From the NCBI RefSeq assembly GCF_003610405.1, contig NZ_RAQC01000001.1, positions 1,302,001-1,366,000 of the forward strand: DNA of 64,000 nt, read 5' to 3'. Position 1 is the stretch's first letter; every line of letters begins with the position of its first letter. Positions 39,638-50,962 of the stretch are shown in pieces. A program made the translations under genes and the position numbers. Under the pieces are notes generated by a model, which saw nothing but the letters and a program-made list of their open reading frames with translations, made no database searches and was not told the origin of the DNA. Source of the stretch: Microbacterium sp. AG238. GTDB lineage: Bacteria > Actinomycetota > Actinomycetes > Actinomycetales > Microbacteriaceae.

Positions 39638-41149
39638 ATGACCGACACGACGCTCACCGCCCCCCACACGCCCGCGGACCTGCCCGGCGCCATCCGCCAC
39701 TACATCGACGGGTCGCTCGTCGACTCGGTCGACGGCGGCACCTTCGACGTGCTCGACCCCGTCACCGGGCGCGTGTACCTGCAGGCGGCCGCCGGCAAGA
39801 AGGCCGACGTCGACGCGGCCGTCGCAGCAGCCCGGCGCGCATTCGCCGATGGCCCGTGGCCGCGGATGCTGCCGCGCGAGCGGTCGCGCGTGCTGCACCG
39901 CATCGCCGAGCTCGTCGAGTCGCGCGACGCCCGCCTCGCCGAGCTCGAGTCGTTCGACTCCGGGCTCCCCATCACCCAGGCGCTCGGGCAGGCCCGGCGC
40001 GCGGCCGAGAACTTCCGCTTCTTCGCCGACCTGATCGTCGCTCAGGCCGACGACACCTACAAGGTGCCCGGGCGTCAGATCAACTACGTCAACCGCAAGC
40101 CGATCGGCGTGGCCGGACTCATCACGCCGTGGAACACGCCGTTCATGCTCGAGTCGTGGAAGCTCGCGCCCGCGCTCGCCACCGGCAACACGGTCGTTCT
40201 CAAGCCCGCCGAGTTCACTCCCCTGTCCGCATCGCTGTGGGCGGGCATCTTCGAGGAGGCGGGACTGCCGCCCGGAGTGTTCAACCTCGTCAACGGCCTC
40301 GGCGAAGACGCGGGCGACGCCCTCGTGAAGCACCCCGACGTGCCCCTCATCTCCTTCACCGGCGAGAGCTCGACGGGGCAGCTGATCTTCGCCAACGCGG
40401 CGCCGCACCTGAAAGGCCTGTCGATGGAGCTGGGCGGCAAGAGCCCGGCGATCGTCTTCGCCGACGCCGACCTCGACGCCGCGATCGACGCCACGATCTT
40501 CGGGGTCTTCTCGCTCAACGGCGAGCGCTGCACGGCCGGCAGCCGCATCCTGGTCGAGCGCTCGGTATACGACGAGTTCGTCGAGCGCTACGCCGCTCAG
40601 GCGAAGCGAGTCAGAGTCGGCTATCCCCATGATCCGGCGACCGAAGTGGGCGCGCTCGTGCACCCCGAGCACTTCGCCAAGGTCATGTCGTATGTCGAGC
40701 TCGGAAAGAGCGAGGGCCGTCTCGTCGCCGGCGGCGGCCGCCCCGAGGGGTTCGAGAGCGGCACGTTCGTCGCCCCGACGGTATTCGCCGACGTGGCCCC
40801 CACCGCGCGGATCTTCCAGGAGGAGATCTTCGGCCCGGTCGTCGCGATCACCCCGTTCGACACGGACGCGGAGGCCCTCGCCCTCGCCAACGACACGAAG
40901 TACGGGCTGGCCGCCTACGTGTGGACCAACGACCTGAAGCGGGCGCACACCTTCTCGCAGGCCGTGGAGGCGGGGATGGTGTGGCTCAACTCCAACAACG
41001 TGCGCGACCTCCGCACCCCGTTCGGCGGTGTCAAGGCGTCGGGCCTCGGCCACGAGGGCGGCTACCGGTCGATCGACTTCTACACGAACCAGCAGGCGGT
41101 GCACATCACCCTCGGCGCGGTCCACAACCCGACCTTCGGCAGAAGCTGA
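39638..41149 (+). CDS. hpaE: 5-carboxymethyl-2-hydroxymuconate semialdehyde dehydrogenase
   Basis: A 503-residue aldehyde dehydrogenase. Catalytic Cys in GERCTAGSR (~303), catalytic Glu in SMELGGKSP (~269), NAD site around FTGESSTGQ (~245) and the Asn in TPWNTPFM (~168). In context between the regulator and hpaD it oxidises the ring-fission semialdehyde to 5-carboxymethyl-2-hydroxymuconate. Betaine- or other aldehyde dehydrogenase function cannot be excluded by sequence alone. ATG 39638 follows AAGGA. Confidence 0.9.
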   Translation: MTDTTLTAPHTPADLPGAIRHYIDGSLVDSVDGGTFDVLDPVTGRVYLQAAAGKKADVDAAVAAARRAFADGPWPRMLPRERSRVLHRIAELVESRDARLAELESFDSGLPITQALGQARRAAENFRFFADLIVAQADDTYKVPGRQINYVNRKPIGVAGLITPWNTPFMLESWKLAPALATGNTVVLKPAEFTPLSASLWAGIFEEAGLPPGVFNLVNGLGEDAGDALVKHPDVPLISFTGESSTGQLIFANAAPHLKGLSMELGGKSPAIVFADADLDAAIDATIFGVFSLNGERCTAGSRILVERSVYDEFVERYAAQAKRVRVGYPHDPATEVGALVHPEHFAKVMSYVELGKSEGRLVAGGGRPEGFESGTFVAPTVFADVAPTARIFQEEIFGPVVAITPFDTDAEALALANDTKYGLAAYVWTNDLKRAHTFSQAVEAGMVWLNSNNVRDLRTPFGGVKASGLGHEGGYRSIDFYTNQQAVHITLGAVHNPTFGRS

Positions 41150-41201
41150 GCCGCCGCCCGGAACCGCCGGCCCCACCCGCATCGAGAGCAAGGACGCTGT
41201 C

Positions 41202-42362
41202 ATGACCCACCGCGAACAGATGACCCGCACATCGTCGGGATACTTCGTCAGCCCAGAGGCGCCGATCGCCTGCGACGACCCGATCCCCACGCCGGCCGCA
41301 CCGGCGCCCGACATCCTCCGCTGCGCCTACATGGAGCTCGTCGTCACCGACCTCGCCGCCTCACGCGAGTTCTACGTCGACGTGCTCGGCCTGTACGTCA
41401 CCGAGGAGGACGACGCGGCGATCTACCTCCGCTCGACCGAGGAGTTCATCCACCACAACCTCATCCTGCGTCAGGGGCCGGTGGCCGCCGTCGCAGCGTT
41501 CTCGTACCGGGTGCGATCAGCCGAAGACCTCGACCGCGCCGTCGCGTTCTACACCGAGCTCGGCTGCCGGGTCGAACGGCGGCCGGACGGCTTCGTCCGG
41601 GGTATCGGCGACGCAGTGCGCGTCGAGGACCCCCTCGGCTTCCCGTACGAGTTCTTCTTCCAGACCGAGCACGTCGAGCGCCTCTCCTGGCGCTACGACC
41701 TGCACACACCGGGCGAGCTCGTTCGTCTGGATCACTTCAACCAGGTGACGCCCGACGTCCCGCGTGCCGTGCAGTTCATGCAGTCGCTCGGGTTCCGGGT
41801 GACCGAGGACATCCAAGACGACGCGGGCACCGTGTATGCGGCGTGGATGCGGCGGAAGCCCACCGTCCACGACACCGCGATGACCGGCGGCGACGGGCCC
41901 CGCATGCACCACGTGGCTTTCGCGACCCACGAGAAGCACAACATCCTCGCGATCTGCGACAAGCTCGGCGCACTCCGCCGGTCGGACGCCATCGAGCGCG
42001 GTCCGGGCCGTCACGGCGTCTCGAACGCGTTCTACCTCTACCTGCGCGACCCCGACGGGCACCGCGTCGAGATCTACACGCAGGACTATTACACGGGCGA
42101 CCCCGACAATCCCGTCATCACATGGGACGTCCACGACAACCAGCGCCGCGACTGGTGGGGCAACCCCGTCGTGCCGTCCTGGTACACCGAGGCCTCCCTC
42201 GTCCTCGACCTCGACGGGAAGCCCCAGCCGCTTCGCGCCCGCACCGACGACTCCGAGATGGCCGTGACGATCGGGGCGGACGGGTTCTCGTACACCCGGC
42301 CCGGCGACGACGGGCTGCCCGAGGACAAGCAGGGCGAGTACAAGCTCGGCCACCAGCTCTGA
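41202..42362 (+). CDS. hpaD: 3,4-dihydroxyphenylacetate 2,3-dioxygenase (homoprotocatechuate dioxygenase)
   Basis: Type I extradiol ring-cleavage dioxygenase, 386 residues, very close to the well-studied Brevibacterium enzyme over most of its length. The metal ligands are His in VRLDHFNQV (~179), His in RMHHVAFATHEKHN (~239) and Glu in GHRVEIYTQDYYTG (~291). ERGPGRHGVSNAFYLYL near 265 and WDVHDNQRRDWWGNPVVPSWY near 309 (split at WWG) complete the fold. It opens the ring of homoprotocatechuate between C2 and C3. The N-terminus has ~20 extra residues. ATG 41202 has AAGGA. Confidence 0.97.
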   Translation: MTHREQMTRTSSGYFVSPEAPIACDDPIPTPAAPAPDILRCAYMELVVTDLAASREFYVDVLGLYVTEEDDAAIYLRSTEEFIHHNLILRQGPVAAVAAFSYRVRSAEDLDRAVAFYTELGCRVERRPDGFVRGIGDAVRVEDPLGFPYEFFFQTEHVERLSWRYDLHTPGELVRLDHFNQVTPDVPRAVQFMQSLGFRVTEDIQDDAGTVYAAWMRRKPTVHDTAMTGGDGPRMHHVAFATHEKHNILAICDKLGALRRSDAIERGPGRHGVSNAFYLYLRDPDGHRVEIYTQDYYTGDPDNPVITWDVHDNQRRDWWGNPVVPSWYTEASLVLDLDGKPQPLRARTDDSEMAVTIGADGFSYTRPGDDGLPEDKQGEYKLGHQL

Positions 42363-42379
42363 TCTCCTACCAGCTCTGA
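42352..42379 (+). repeat. Duplicated stop-codon segment after hpaD
   Basis: ACCAGCTCTGA occurs at 42352-42362, ending in the hpaD stop, and again at 42369-42379 in the spacer. It looks like a small local duplication or the remains of a shortened C-terminus. The second copy is not needed for translation. Confidence 0.6.
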
Positions 42380-42389
42380 GAGGACGCCC

Positions 42390-43175
42390 ATGCTCTCCCC
42401 CGACATCGTCACCGCCATCGCGGACGAACTGGCCGAAGCCGATCGCACGCACGGCGTCATCCCGCGCATCACGGCGCGCTATCCCGGCGCCACGATCGAG
42501 GACTCGTACGCGATCCAGGGCGTCTGGCGCGATCGGATGATCGCTTCAGGCAGACGCCTGGTCGGACGCAAGATCGGCCTGACCTCGAGAGCGATGCAGC
42601 AGGCGACCGGCATCACCGAGCCCGACTACGGCGTCATGTTCGACGACACCGTCTTCGACTCCGGCGTCGAGATAGCGACCGAGAGGTTCTCGAACGTTCG
42701 CGTCGAAGTCGAGCTCGCCTTCGCGCTCGCCCGCCCGCTCGCGGGACCCGACTGCACACTCGACGACGCACTCGATGCGATCGACTACGCCGTCCCGGCC
42801 CTCGAGATCCTGAACTCGCACATCGAGCTCGAGGGCCGCACGATCGTCGACACGATCGCCGACAACGCCGCCTATGGCGCGATGGTGCTCGGCGCCGAGC
42901 GGCGGCGCCCCGACGAGATCGACCTGCGGTGGGTGCCCGCGCTGCTCTCGCGCAACGGCGAGATCGAGGAGACCGGCGTGGCGGCGGGCGTGCTCGGACA
43001 CCCCGCGACGGGAGTCGCGTGGCTCGCCAACAAGGTCTCGCAGCACGGTGCACGCCTGGAGGCTGGCGAGCTGATCCTCGCCGGATCGTTCACCCGCCCG
43101 ATGTGGGTGTCGCGCGGCGACGAGGTCCGCTGCGACTATGGCCCGATGGGAGAGATCGCATGCCGTTTCGTCTGA
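42390..43175 (+). CDS. hpaH: 2-oxo-hept-4-ene-1,7-dioate hydratase
   Basis: A 261-residue hydratase of the HpaH/MhpD group (FAH-like fold). RLVGRKIGLTSRAMQ near 56, EPDYGVMFDD near 75, VEVELAFAL near 104 (metal Glu pair), PALEILNSHIELEGRTIVDTIADNA-type segment near 132 (split here) and GVAAGVLGHPATGVAWLANK near 193 are diagnostic. It hydrates the dienoate to 2,4-dihydroxyhept-2-ene-1,7-dioate, the substrate of HpaI. AGAGGA precedes the ATG. Its end overlaps hpaI by 16 bases. Confidence 0.95.
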   Translation: MLSPDIVTAIADELAEADRTHGVIPRITARYPGATIEDSYAIQGVWRDRMIASGRRLVGRKIGLTSRAMQQATGITEPDYGVMFDDTVFDSGVEIATERFSNVRVEVELAFALARPLAGPDCTLDDALDAIDYAVPALEILNSHIELEGRTIVDTIADNAAYGAMVLGAERRRPDEIDLRWVPALLSRNGEIEETGVAAGVLGHPATGVAWLANKVSQHGARLEAGELILAGSFTRPMWVSRGDEVRCDYGPMGEIACRFV

Positions 43176-43963
43176 AGCCGACCTTCCGCGACGCGCTCGC
43201 CCGCGCGGATCGCCCGCTCGCGGGCATGTGGGTGTGCTCGGGGTCGCCGCTGATCGCCGAGATCTGCGCCGGCGCGGGACTCGACTGGCTGCTCATCGAC
43301 ATGGAGCATTCCCCCAACGGACTCGAGTCCGTCCTCGCGCAGCTGCACGCCGCTGCCGCGGCGCCGGTCACCACCCTCGTCCGCGTCCCGACCGCCGACC
43401 CGGTCATCATCAAGCAGGTGCTCGACCTCGGCGCGCAGAACCTCCTCGTGCCGATGGTGTCGTCGGCCGCCGAAGCAGAGGCGATCGTGCGCGCGGTGCA
43501 CTATCCGCCGCGCGGCATCCGCGGTGTGGGTTCCGCCCTCGCCCGTTCGGCCCGCTGGAACCGCGTCGACGACTACCTGGCCGAGGCCGAGCAGCACGTG
43601 TCGCTCGTCGTGCAGATCGAAACCGCCGCGGGGGTCGAGGCCGCCGCGGCCATCGCTGCCGTCGACGGAGTGGACGGCGTCTTCGTCGGCCCGAGCGATC
43701 TCGCCGCCTCGATGGGACTGCTCGGACAGCAGACCCATCCCGACGTCGTCGCCGCCGTCCGACGGGTCTTCACCCAGGCCCGAGCGTCGGGCACACCGGT
43801 GGGCGTCAACGCCTTCGACCCCGCGCTCGCCCGCGACTACGCCGAGGCCGGGGCGGACTTCCTGCTCGTCGGCGCGGACGTGGCGCTGCTGGCCCGCGGC
43901 TCGGAAGCGCTCGCCACGGCCTGGGTTCCCGAGGCCGACCGCACCGCTCGCGCCGGGTACTGA
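43160..43963 (+). CDS. hpaI: 4-hydroxy-2-oxo-heptane-1,7-dioate aldolase
   Basis: A 267-residue class II HpcH/HpaI aldolase. LAGMWVCSGSPLIAEICAGAG near 20 (split), LLIDMEHSPNGLE near 44 (catalytic His), LGAQNLLVPMV near 92, ARSARWNR near 128 and QIETAAGVEA near 154 (metal Glu) with VFVGPSDLAASMG near 174. It cleaves the C7 product to pyruvate and succinate semialdehyde, ending the pathway. ATG 43160 has GGGAGAG inside the hpaH reading frame. It converges with licT seven bases later. Confidence 0.95.
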   Translation: MPFRLKPTFRDALARADRPLAGMWVCSGSPLIAEICAGAGLDWLLIDMEHSPNGLESVLAQLHAAAAAPVTTLVRVPTADPVIIKQVLDLGAQNLLVPMVSSAAEAEAIVRAVHYPPRGIRGVGSALARSARWNRVDDYLAEAEQHVSLVVQIETAAGVEAAAAIAAVDGVDGVFVGPSDLAASMGLLGQQTHPDVVAAVRRVFTQARASGTPVGVNAFDPALARDYAEAGADFLLVGADVALLARGSEALATAWVPEADRTARAGY

Positions 43964-43970
43964 CGCGCGA

Positions 43971-44798
43971 TCAGCCCGGCACCGCCCGCGCGACGTGCAG
44001 GGCGAGGTAGGCCACTTCCTCGTCGGAGATCTCGATGTCGTGCTGAGTCCGCACGAGCGCGCGTACGCGCTCGGCCGTCGCCGTCGCTCTCGGATGCCGC
44101 CGGCTCATGCTCTCGAAGAGGAAACCGTCGTCGCTCTCGAGCATGCGACCCGAGAACACCCGCTCGGCGAAGAACTGCAGGTGCACGAGGAAGCGCGACG
44201 AATGCAGGTCGTCGCCGAAGGCGATCCCCGTGGAGTTCGACACGATCGTGGTCGCCGCCGAGATGAGCCGCACGACATGCATCGTGTCGGCACCGGCCCG
44301 CCCGTTGGCCGCGTTGGCGAGGTGGAACGCGATGTTCGCCGCCTCCTCGTCGGGCACCGCCACGCGCATGCGCTCCCGGAGCAGGTCGACGCCCCGCGAT
44401 CCGACGGCGTACTCGTCGGGGTAGACGGTGCGCAGTTCCCAGGCGAGCCGGTTCACCACGACGAGACCGCGGCGGTGCCGTTCGACGGCGAAGTGGAGAT
44501 GGTCGGTGAGCGTGAGGTAGATGTGCGGGTCGAGGTCGAGACCCGACGCCACCGCGTCTCGCACGATCTCCCGGGTGAGCTCGACGAACTCACCCGGGAT
44601 CTGCGCGAGCAGTTCGACGAGGTTGCGCTGATCCGCGTCGTCGAGCGCGACGAACACCCGGTCGGTCGCGCCCTCGTCGACGACGTCGCCGGGCTTGGCA
44701 CCGAAGCCGATGCCCTTGCCCAGCAGCACCCGCTCGACGCCGCGCTCGTCGTCGACGAGCACGACGCTCGAGTTGAGCACCTTCTTGATGATCTGCAT
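43971..44798 (-). CDS. licT: BglG/LicT-family transcription antiterminator
   Basis: A 275-residue RNA-binding antiterminator. The CAT RNA-binding domain is residues 1-56 (MQIIKKVLNSSVVLVDD, VLLGKGIGFG). PRD1 is ~65-170 (HLHFAVERHRRGL) and PRD2 ~175-275 (HLQFFAERVF, HDIEISDEEVAYLALHVARA) with the regulatory histidines. When beta-glucosides are present it is activated through PTS phosphorylation and binds the RAT hairpin before bglF, preventing termination. It is the third gene of the operon on this strand, so it is autoregulated. ATG 44798 has AGGA; an ATG at 44810 is possible. Confidence 0.95.
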   Translation of the reverse strand: MQIIKKVLNSSVVLVDDERGVERVLLGKGIGFGAKPGDVVDEGATDRVFVALDDADQRNLVELLAQIPGEFVELTREIVRDAVASGLDLDPHIYLTLTDHLHFAVERHRRGLVVVNRLAWELRTVYPDEYAVGSRGVDLLRERMRVAVPDEEAANIAFHLANAANGRAGADTMHVVRLISAATTIVSNSTGIAFGDDLHSSRFLVHLQFFAERVFSGRMLESDDGFLFESMSRRHPRATATAERVRALVRTQHDIEISDEEVAYLALHVARAVPG

Positions 44799-44842
44799 GC
44801 CCGTCCTCATCGACCCGGCCTCACGCTCGTGGAGCAGTGGGG

Positions 44843-48185
<3,343 letters not shown>

Positions 48186-48265
48186 CTTCGTTTTCCTCCT
48201 GTGGAATCCCGGACCGTGCCGCCGGAGCGGCTCCGCTCCGGACCCGGTCGGAGGCAACAAAAAAA

Positions 48266-48303
48266 GGACCCGAGCGTCGTGCGATGCACGTACGTTCGGA
48301 TCC
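48266..48303 (-). terminator. Conditional terminator in the bglF leader
   Basis: On the minus strand GGATCCGA (48303-48296) pairs with TCGGGTCC (48273-48266) around an inner GTGC/GCAC hairpin, followed by seven T. It would stop transcription before bglF unless the overlapping RAT hairpin is stabilised by LicT. Confidence 0.85.
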
Positions 48304-48328
48304 TGCCTGCATGACCAGTCACATGTCC
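48298..48328 (-). promoter_or_regulatory. RAT (ribonucleic antiterminator) site for LicT
   Basis: The minus strand of 48328-48298 begins GGACATGTGACTGG and ends TGCAGGCAGGATCC, matching the RAT consensus (GGATTGTTACTG...GCAGGCAAAACC). Its last six bases are the first six of the terminator stem, so the two structures exclude one another. This is the classic LicT/BglG mechanism. Confidence 0.85.
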
Positions 48329-48334
48329 GAGATG

Positions 48335-48363
48335 ATCGTCGCACGTTCGGCGGCGGGGTGCAA
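48335..48363 (-). promoter_or_regulatory. Promoter of bglF-bglA-licT
   Basis: -35 TTGCAC (48363-48358), 17-base spacer, -10 GACGAT (48340-48335) on the minus strand. The transcript would begin next to the RAT site, as in other BglG-controlled operons. Confidence 0.65.
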
Positions 48364-48404
48364 ACGGACGCGGCCGCGGAGCGTGCGGATGGGACGATGG
48401 GTGC

Positions 48405-49097
48405 ATGACGAAGACGCATCTCATCACGGGGGCGGGTTCGGGCATCGGCCTCGCGATCGCCCGCCGGCTCGCCGACCGCGGCGACCGGCTCGTGCTCCTC
48501 GGCCGCGACGAACCCCGAGCGTCCGAGCTCGCGGACCTCTTTCCGGGCGCCGTCGGCGTCGCGGCAAACCTGAGCGAGCCCGCCGAGCTCGCGGCGGCTC
48601 TCGTCGATCGCGTGCCCGACGCGATCGACACGGTGATCCACGGCGCGGGCATCGTCGAGCTCGGCCCCGTCGCCGACCTGCCGGTCACCGCGTGGGTCGA
48701 CCAGCTCACCGTCAACCTCATCGCCGCCGCGGAGCTCACCCGCATCGCCCTGCCCGCGGTGCGCGCCGCGCGCGGTCAGATCCTGTTCGTCAATTCCGGC
48801 GCAGGCCTCACGGCGCACCCCTCCTGGAGCGCGTACGCCGCGTCGAAGCACGGCCTCAAGGCCCTCGCCGACGCGCTCCGCGGCGAGGAGGCCGCGAACG
48901 GAATCCGGGTGACGACGGTGTACCCGGGGCGGACCGCCACCCCGATGCAGGCGGAGGTGCACCGTCAGGAGGGCCGCGACTACGACCCCGCCGCGTTCAT
49001 CGACCCCGAGTCGGTCGCGACGACCGTGCTCGCCGCACTCGACCTCCCCCGGGACGCCCAGGTTCCGGACGTGTCCGTGCGTCCCGGACCGCGGTGA
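48405..49097 (+). CDS. Short-chain dehydrogenase/reductase
   Basis: A 230-residue classical SDR. Cofactor motif TGAGSGIGLAIARRLAD at ~8-24, HGAGIVELG near 79, catalytic Ser near 128 (FVNSGAG) and the YxxxK pair in SAYAASKHGL (~143-152). Substrate unknown. It is the first gene on this strand before the glycosyltransferase cluster; the next gene begins seven bases after its stop. GACGAT six bases before ATG may be a leaderless -10. Confidence 0.92.
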   Translation: MTKTHLITGAGSGIGLAIARRLADRGDRLVLLGRDEPRASELADLFPGAVGVAANLSEPAELAAALVDRVPDAIDTVIHGAGIVELGPVADLPVTAWVDQLTVNLIAAAELTRIALPAVRAARGQILFVNSGAGLTAHPSWSAYAASKHGLKALADALRGEEAANGIRVTTVYPGRTATPMQAEVHRQEGRDYDPAAFIDPESVATTVLAALDLPRDAQVPDVSVRPGPR

Positions 49098-49104
49098 CCA
49101 CGCC

Positions 49105-50571
49105 GTGCCCGTCTCCGATCTTCCTCCCGGACGTCACCTCGCGCTGACCTGGGGCATCGCCATTCCCTACGGCGGTATGACGACCGCGATGCTCGACCGC
49201 AGTCGCCTGTTCGCCGACGCGGGAACACCGGTCGACGTCCTGACCCTCGACGACCGCGCCTTCCCCCTCCCGCCCATCCCGGGCGTCGGAGTCGAGACGT
49301 CCGTGACCATCCGCAACCTCTACGACTGGCCGCGCACGGGTGAGGTTCCGACCGGCTCCGGGCTGCCCGGCGCCCCGGCGCCGCTCGACCCCGACGGCGA
49401 CGACATCGTCTGCGATGAGGCCGGCGGCGTGCTCCTCCGCCGGCTGCGGCTCGGCGAGGACGGCAAACCCGTCGATATCGACCACCTCCGCCCCGACGGC
49501 ACGATCGCGCTGTCGGAGCGACGTGTCGGGGCGCGCGGCCGCGTCCTCCTCGCACGCGACGCCGCCGGCCGGCCCATCCGGGCCTGGCGTCGGCGATACG
49601 ACTTCTACGCGGACTGGCTCGACCACATCGTGGGCGAGGACGAAGCGTTCCTGATCGTCGACAGCAAGACCGTCGCCCCCTTCGCCGCAGGCTACCGCCG
49701 TCGCCGCGTCACGACCGTCCACGTCGTGCACGGCTCGCACCGCGGCCCGACACCCGGCTCGGTACGCGCATCCCGGCAGCCGGTGTTCTCGCGGCTCACC
49801 GATTTCGACGCCGTCGCGTTCGCGACCGAGGCCCAAGCCGCCGACGTCCGCGCGATCGTCGGGCCACACCCGTTCCTCACCAGCGTCGCCCACCCGGTCG
49901 CCCCCGTCGACGTCTCCGCGCTGCCGCAGGAGTCCGAACGCGAGGACGCCGTCGTCATCGCCCGCCTCGAACCCATCAAGCGCGTCGAGGATGCCATCGC
50001 CGCGATGCGCCGGGTCCACGGTGACACCCGCGGCCGCACCGCGATGCGCCTCGACGTCTACGGCACCGGGTCCCAGGCCGACCAGCTCGTCGCGCTGGCT
50101 GCCGACGACGACGGCATCCGCTTCCACGGTCACACGGACGACCCCGCCTCGGCGATGGCCACGGCGAGCCTGCTCCTGCTCACGAGCCGGTCCGAGGCGT
50201 TCGGCCTCGTCCTGCTCGAAGCGATGGCCGCGGGCTGCCTTCCCATCGCGTACGACATCGCCTACGGGCCGGCCGAGCTCATCCGCCACGGCGAGAACGG
50301 CTGGCTCGTGCCCGACGGCGACGTCGACGCACTCGCCGACGCCATCCGGGCCGCAGCGGCGCTCGACCCCGCCCGACGAGCCGCGATGCGGCGGAGCGCG
50401 CGAGCGACGGCATCCGCCTACAGCGACGCGCGCATCCGCAGCCGCTGGGCGAGCGTCCTCCGGACGGCGCGCCGCCGCCGGCGGACGCGAGGTGGACTGC
50501 GTCGCCTCGCGGCGACCGCACGCCGGATGACGGGCGCGCTGCGACGACGCCTGCGTCCCTCGCGCCGTTAG
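49105..50571 (+). CDS. Glycosyltransferase family 4 (poly(glycerol-phosphate) glucosyltransferase-like)
   Basis: A 488-residue GT-B enzyme. The N-terminal acceptor half has an insert (~residues 75-175) as in TagE/GtfA-type enzymes. YGGMTTAML near 23 and VVHGSHRGP near 210 precede the donor half: VVIARLEPIKRVEDAI near 285, GTGSQADQL near 318, SEAFGLVLLEAMAAGCLPIAYDI near 372 (split before YDI) with the donor Glu. The C-terminus (~450-488) is Arg-rich, probably for contact with membrane phospholipids. It may glycosylate a wall polymer. GTG start, coupled to the SDR gene. Confidence 0.87.
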   Translation: MPVSDLPPGRHLALTWGIAIPYGGMTTAMLDRSRLFADAGTPVDVLTLDDRAFPLPPIPGVGVETSVTIRNLYDWPRTGEVPTGSGLPGAPAPLDPDGDDIVCDEAGGVLLRRLRLGEDGKPVDIDHLRPDGTIALSERRVGARGRVLLARDAAGRPIRAWRRRYDFYADWLDHIVGEDEAFLIVDSKTVAPFAAGYRRRRVTTVHVVHGSHRGPTPGSVRASRQPVFSRLTDFDAVAFATEAQAADVRAIVGPHPFLTSVAHPVAPVDVSALPQESEREDAVVIARLEPIKRVEDAIAAMRRVHGDTRGRTAMRLDVYGTGSQADQLVALAADDDGIRFHGHTDDPASAMATASLLLLTSRSEAFGLVLLEAMAAGCLPIAYDIAYGPAELIRHGENGWLVPDGDVDALADAIRAAAALDPARRAAMRRSARATASAYSDARIRSRWASVLRTARRRRRTRGGLRRLAATARRMTGALRRRLRPSRR

Positions 50572-50659
50572 CTCGCCCACGACCGGCTCGTCAAGGGCCA
50601 CTCGGAACGGCGAGCGGGTGGTGCACCCTGTCGTGGCACGAGGGGAGGCGAGCACCGCG

Positions 50660-50962
50660 ATGGGCGTACTGAGATACGGGTCGGACCTGATCCCCATCGT
50701 CATGCCCGACGATGTGCTCGCTCATCTTCAGCTCGTGGTCACGGCCAAGCTCGGCGCAGGCGAAGGTTTCACGGTGAGCTGGCGACACGGCGACGGACAG
50801 GGGCGGAGCACGCTGTGGTTCGAGCGCTCGATCCCGCTCCGATTCGACTTCGCATCGCCGCACCCGGTCGTCACTGACCCGCGACGTGTGCGGGCAATGA
50901 TCACCGAGGCCGCTGCGGTCACCGGGCTTTCGCTCGGCACGCTGCCTTCCGAGGCCTCATGA
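50660..50962 (+). CDS. Small M-G-x-L-x-Y-G protein (copy 3 of 3)
   Basis: A 100-residue paralogue of the proteins at 26744 and 31898. It starts MGVLRYGSD, then PDDVLAHLQLVVTAKLGAGEGF (~16-37, split), VSWRHGDG and STLWFERSIPLRFDF. The LRRNE motif of the other copies is replaced by LGAGE, the main divergence. No MarR gene is beside it. It overlaps the next glycosyltransferase by four bases (ATGA), so it is co-translated with an enzyme of cell-surface glycan synthesis, the best functional hint for the family. ATG 50660 has GGGGAGG at a rather long distance. Confidence 0.78.
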   Translation: MGVLRYGSDLIPIVMPDDVLAHLQLVVTAKLGAGEGFTVSWRHGDGQGRSTLWFERSIPLRFDFASPHPVVTDPRRVRAMITEAAAVTGLSLGTLPSEAS

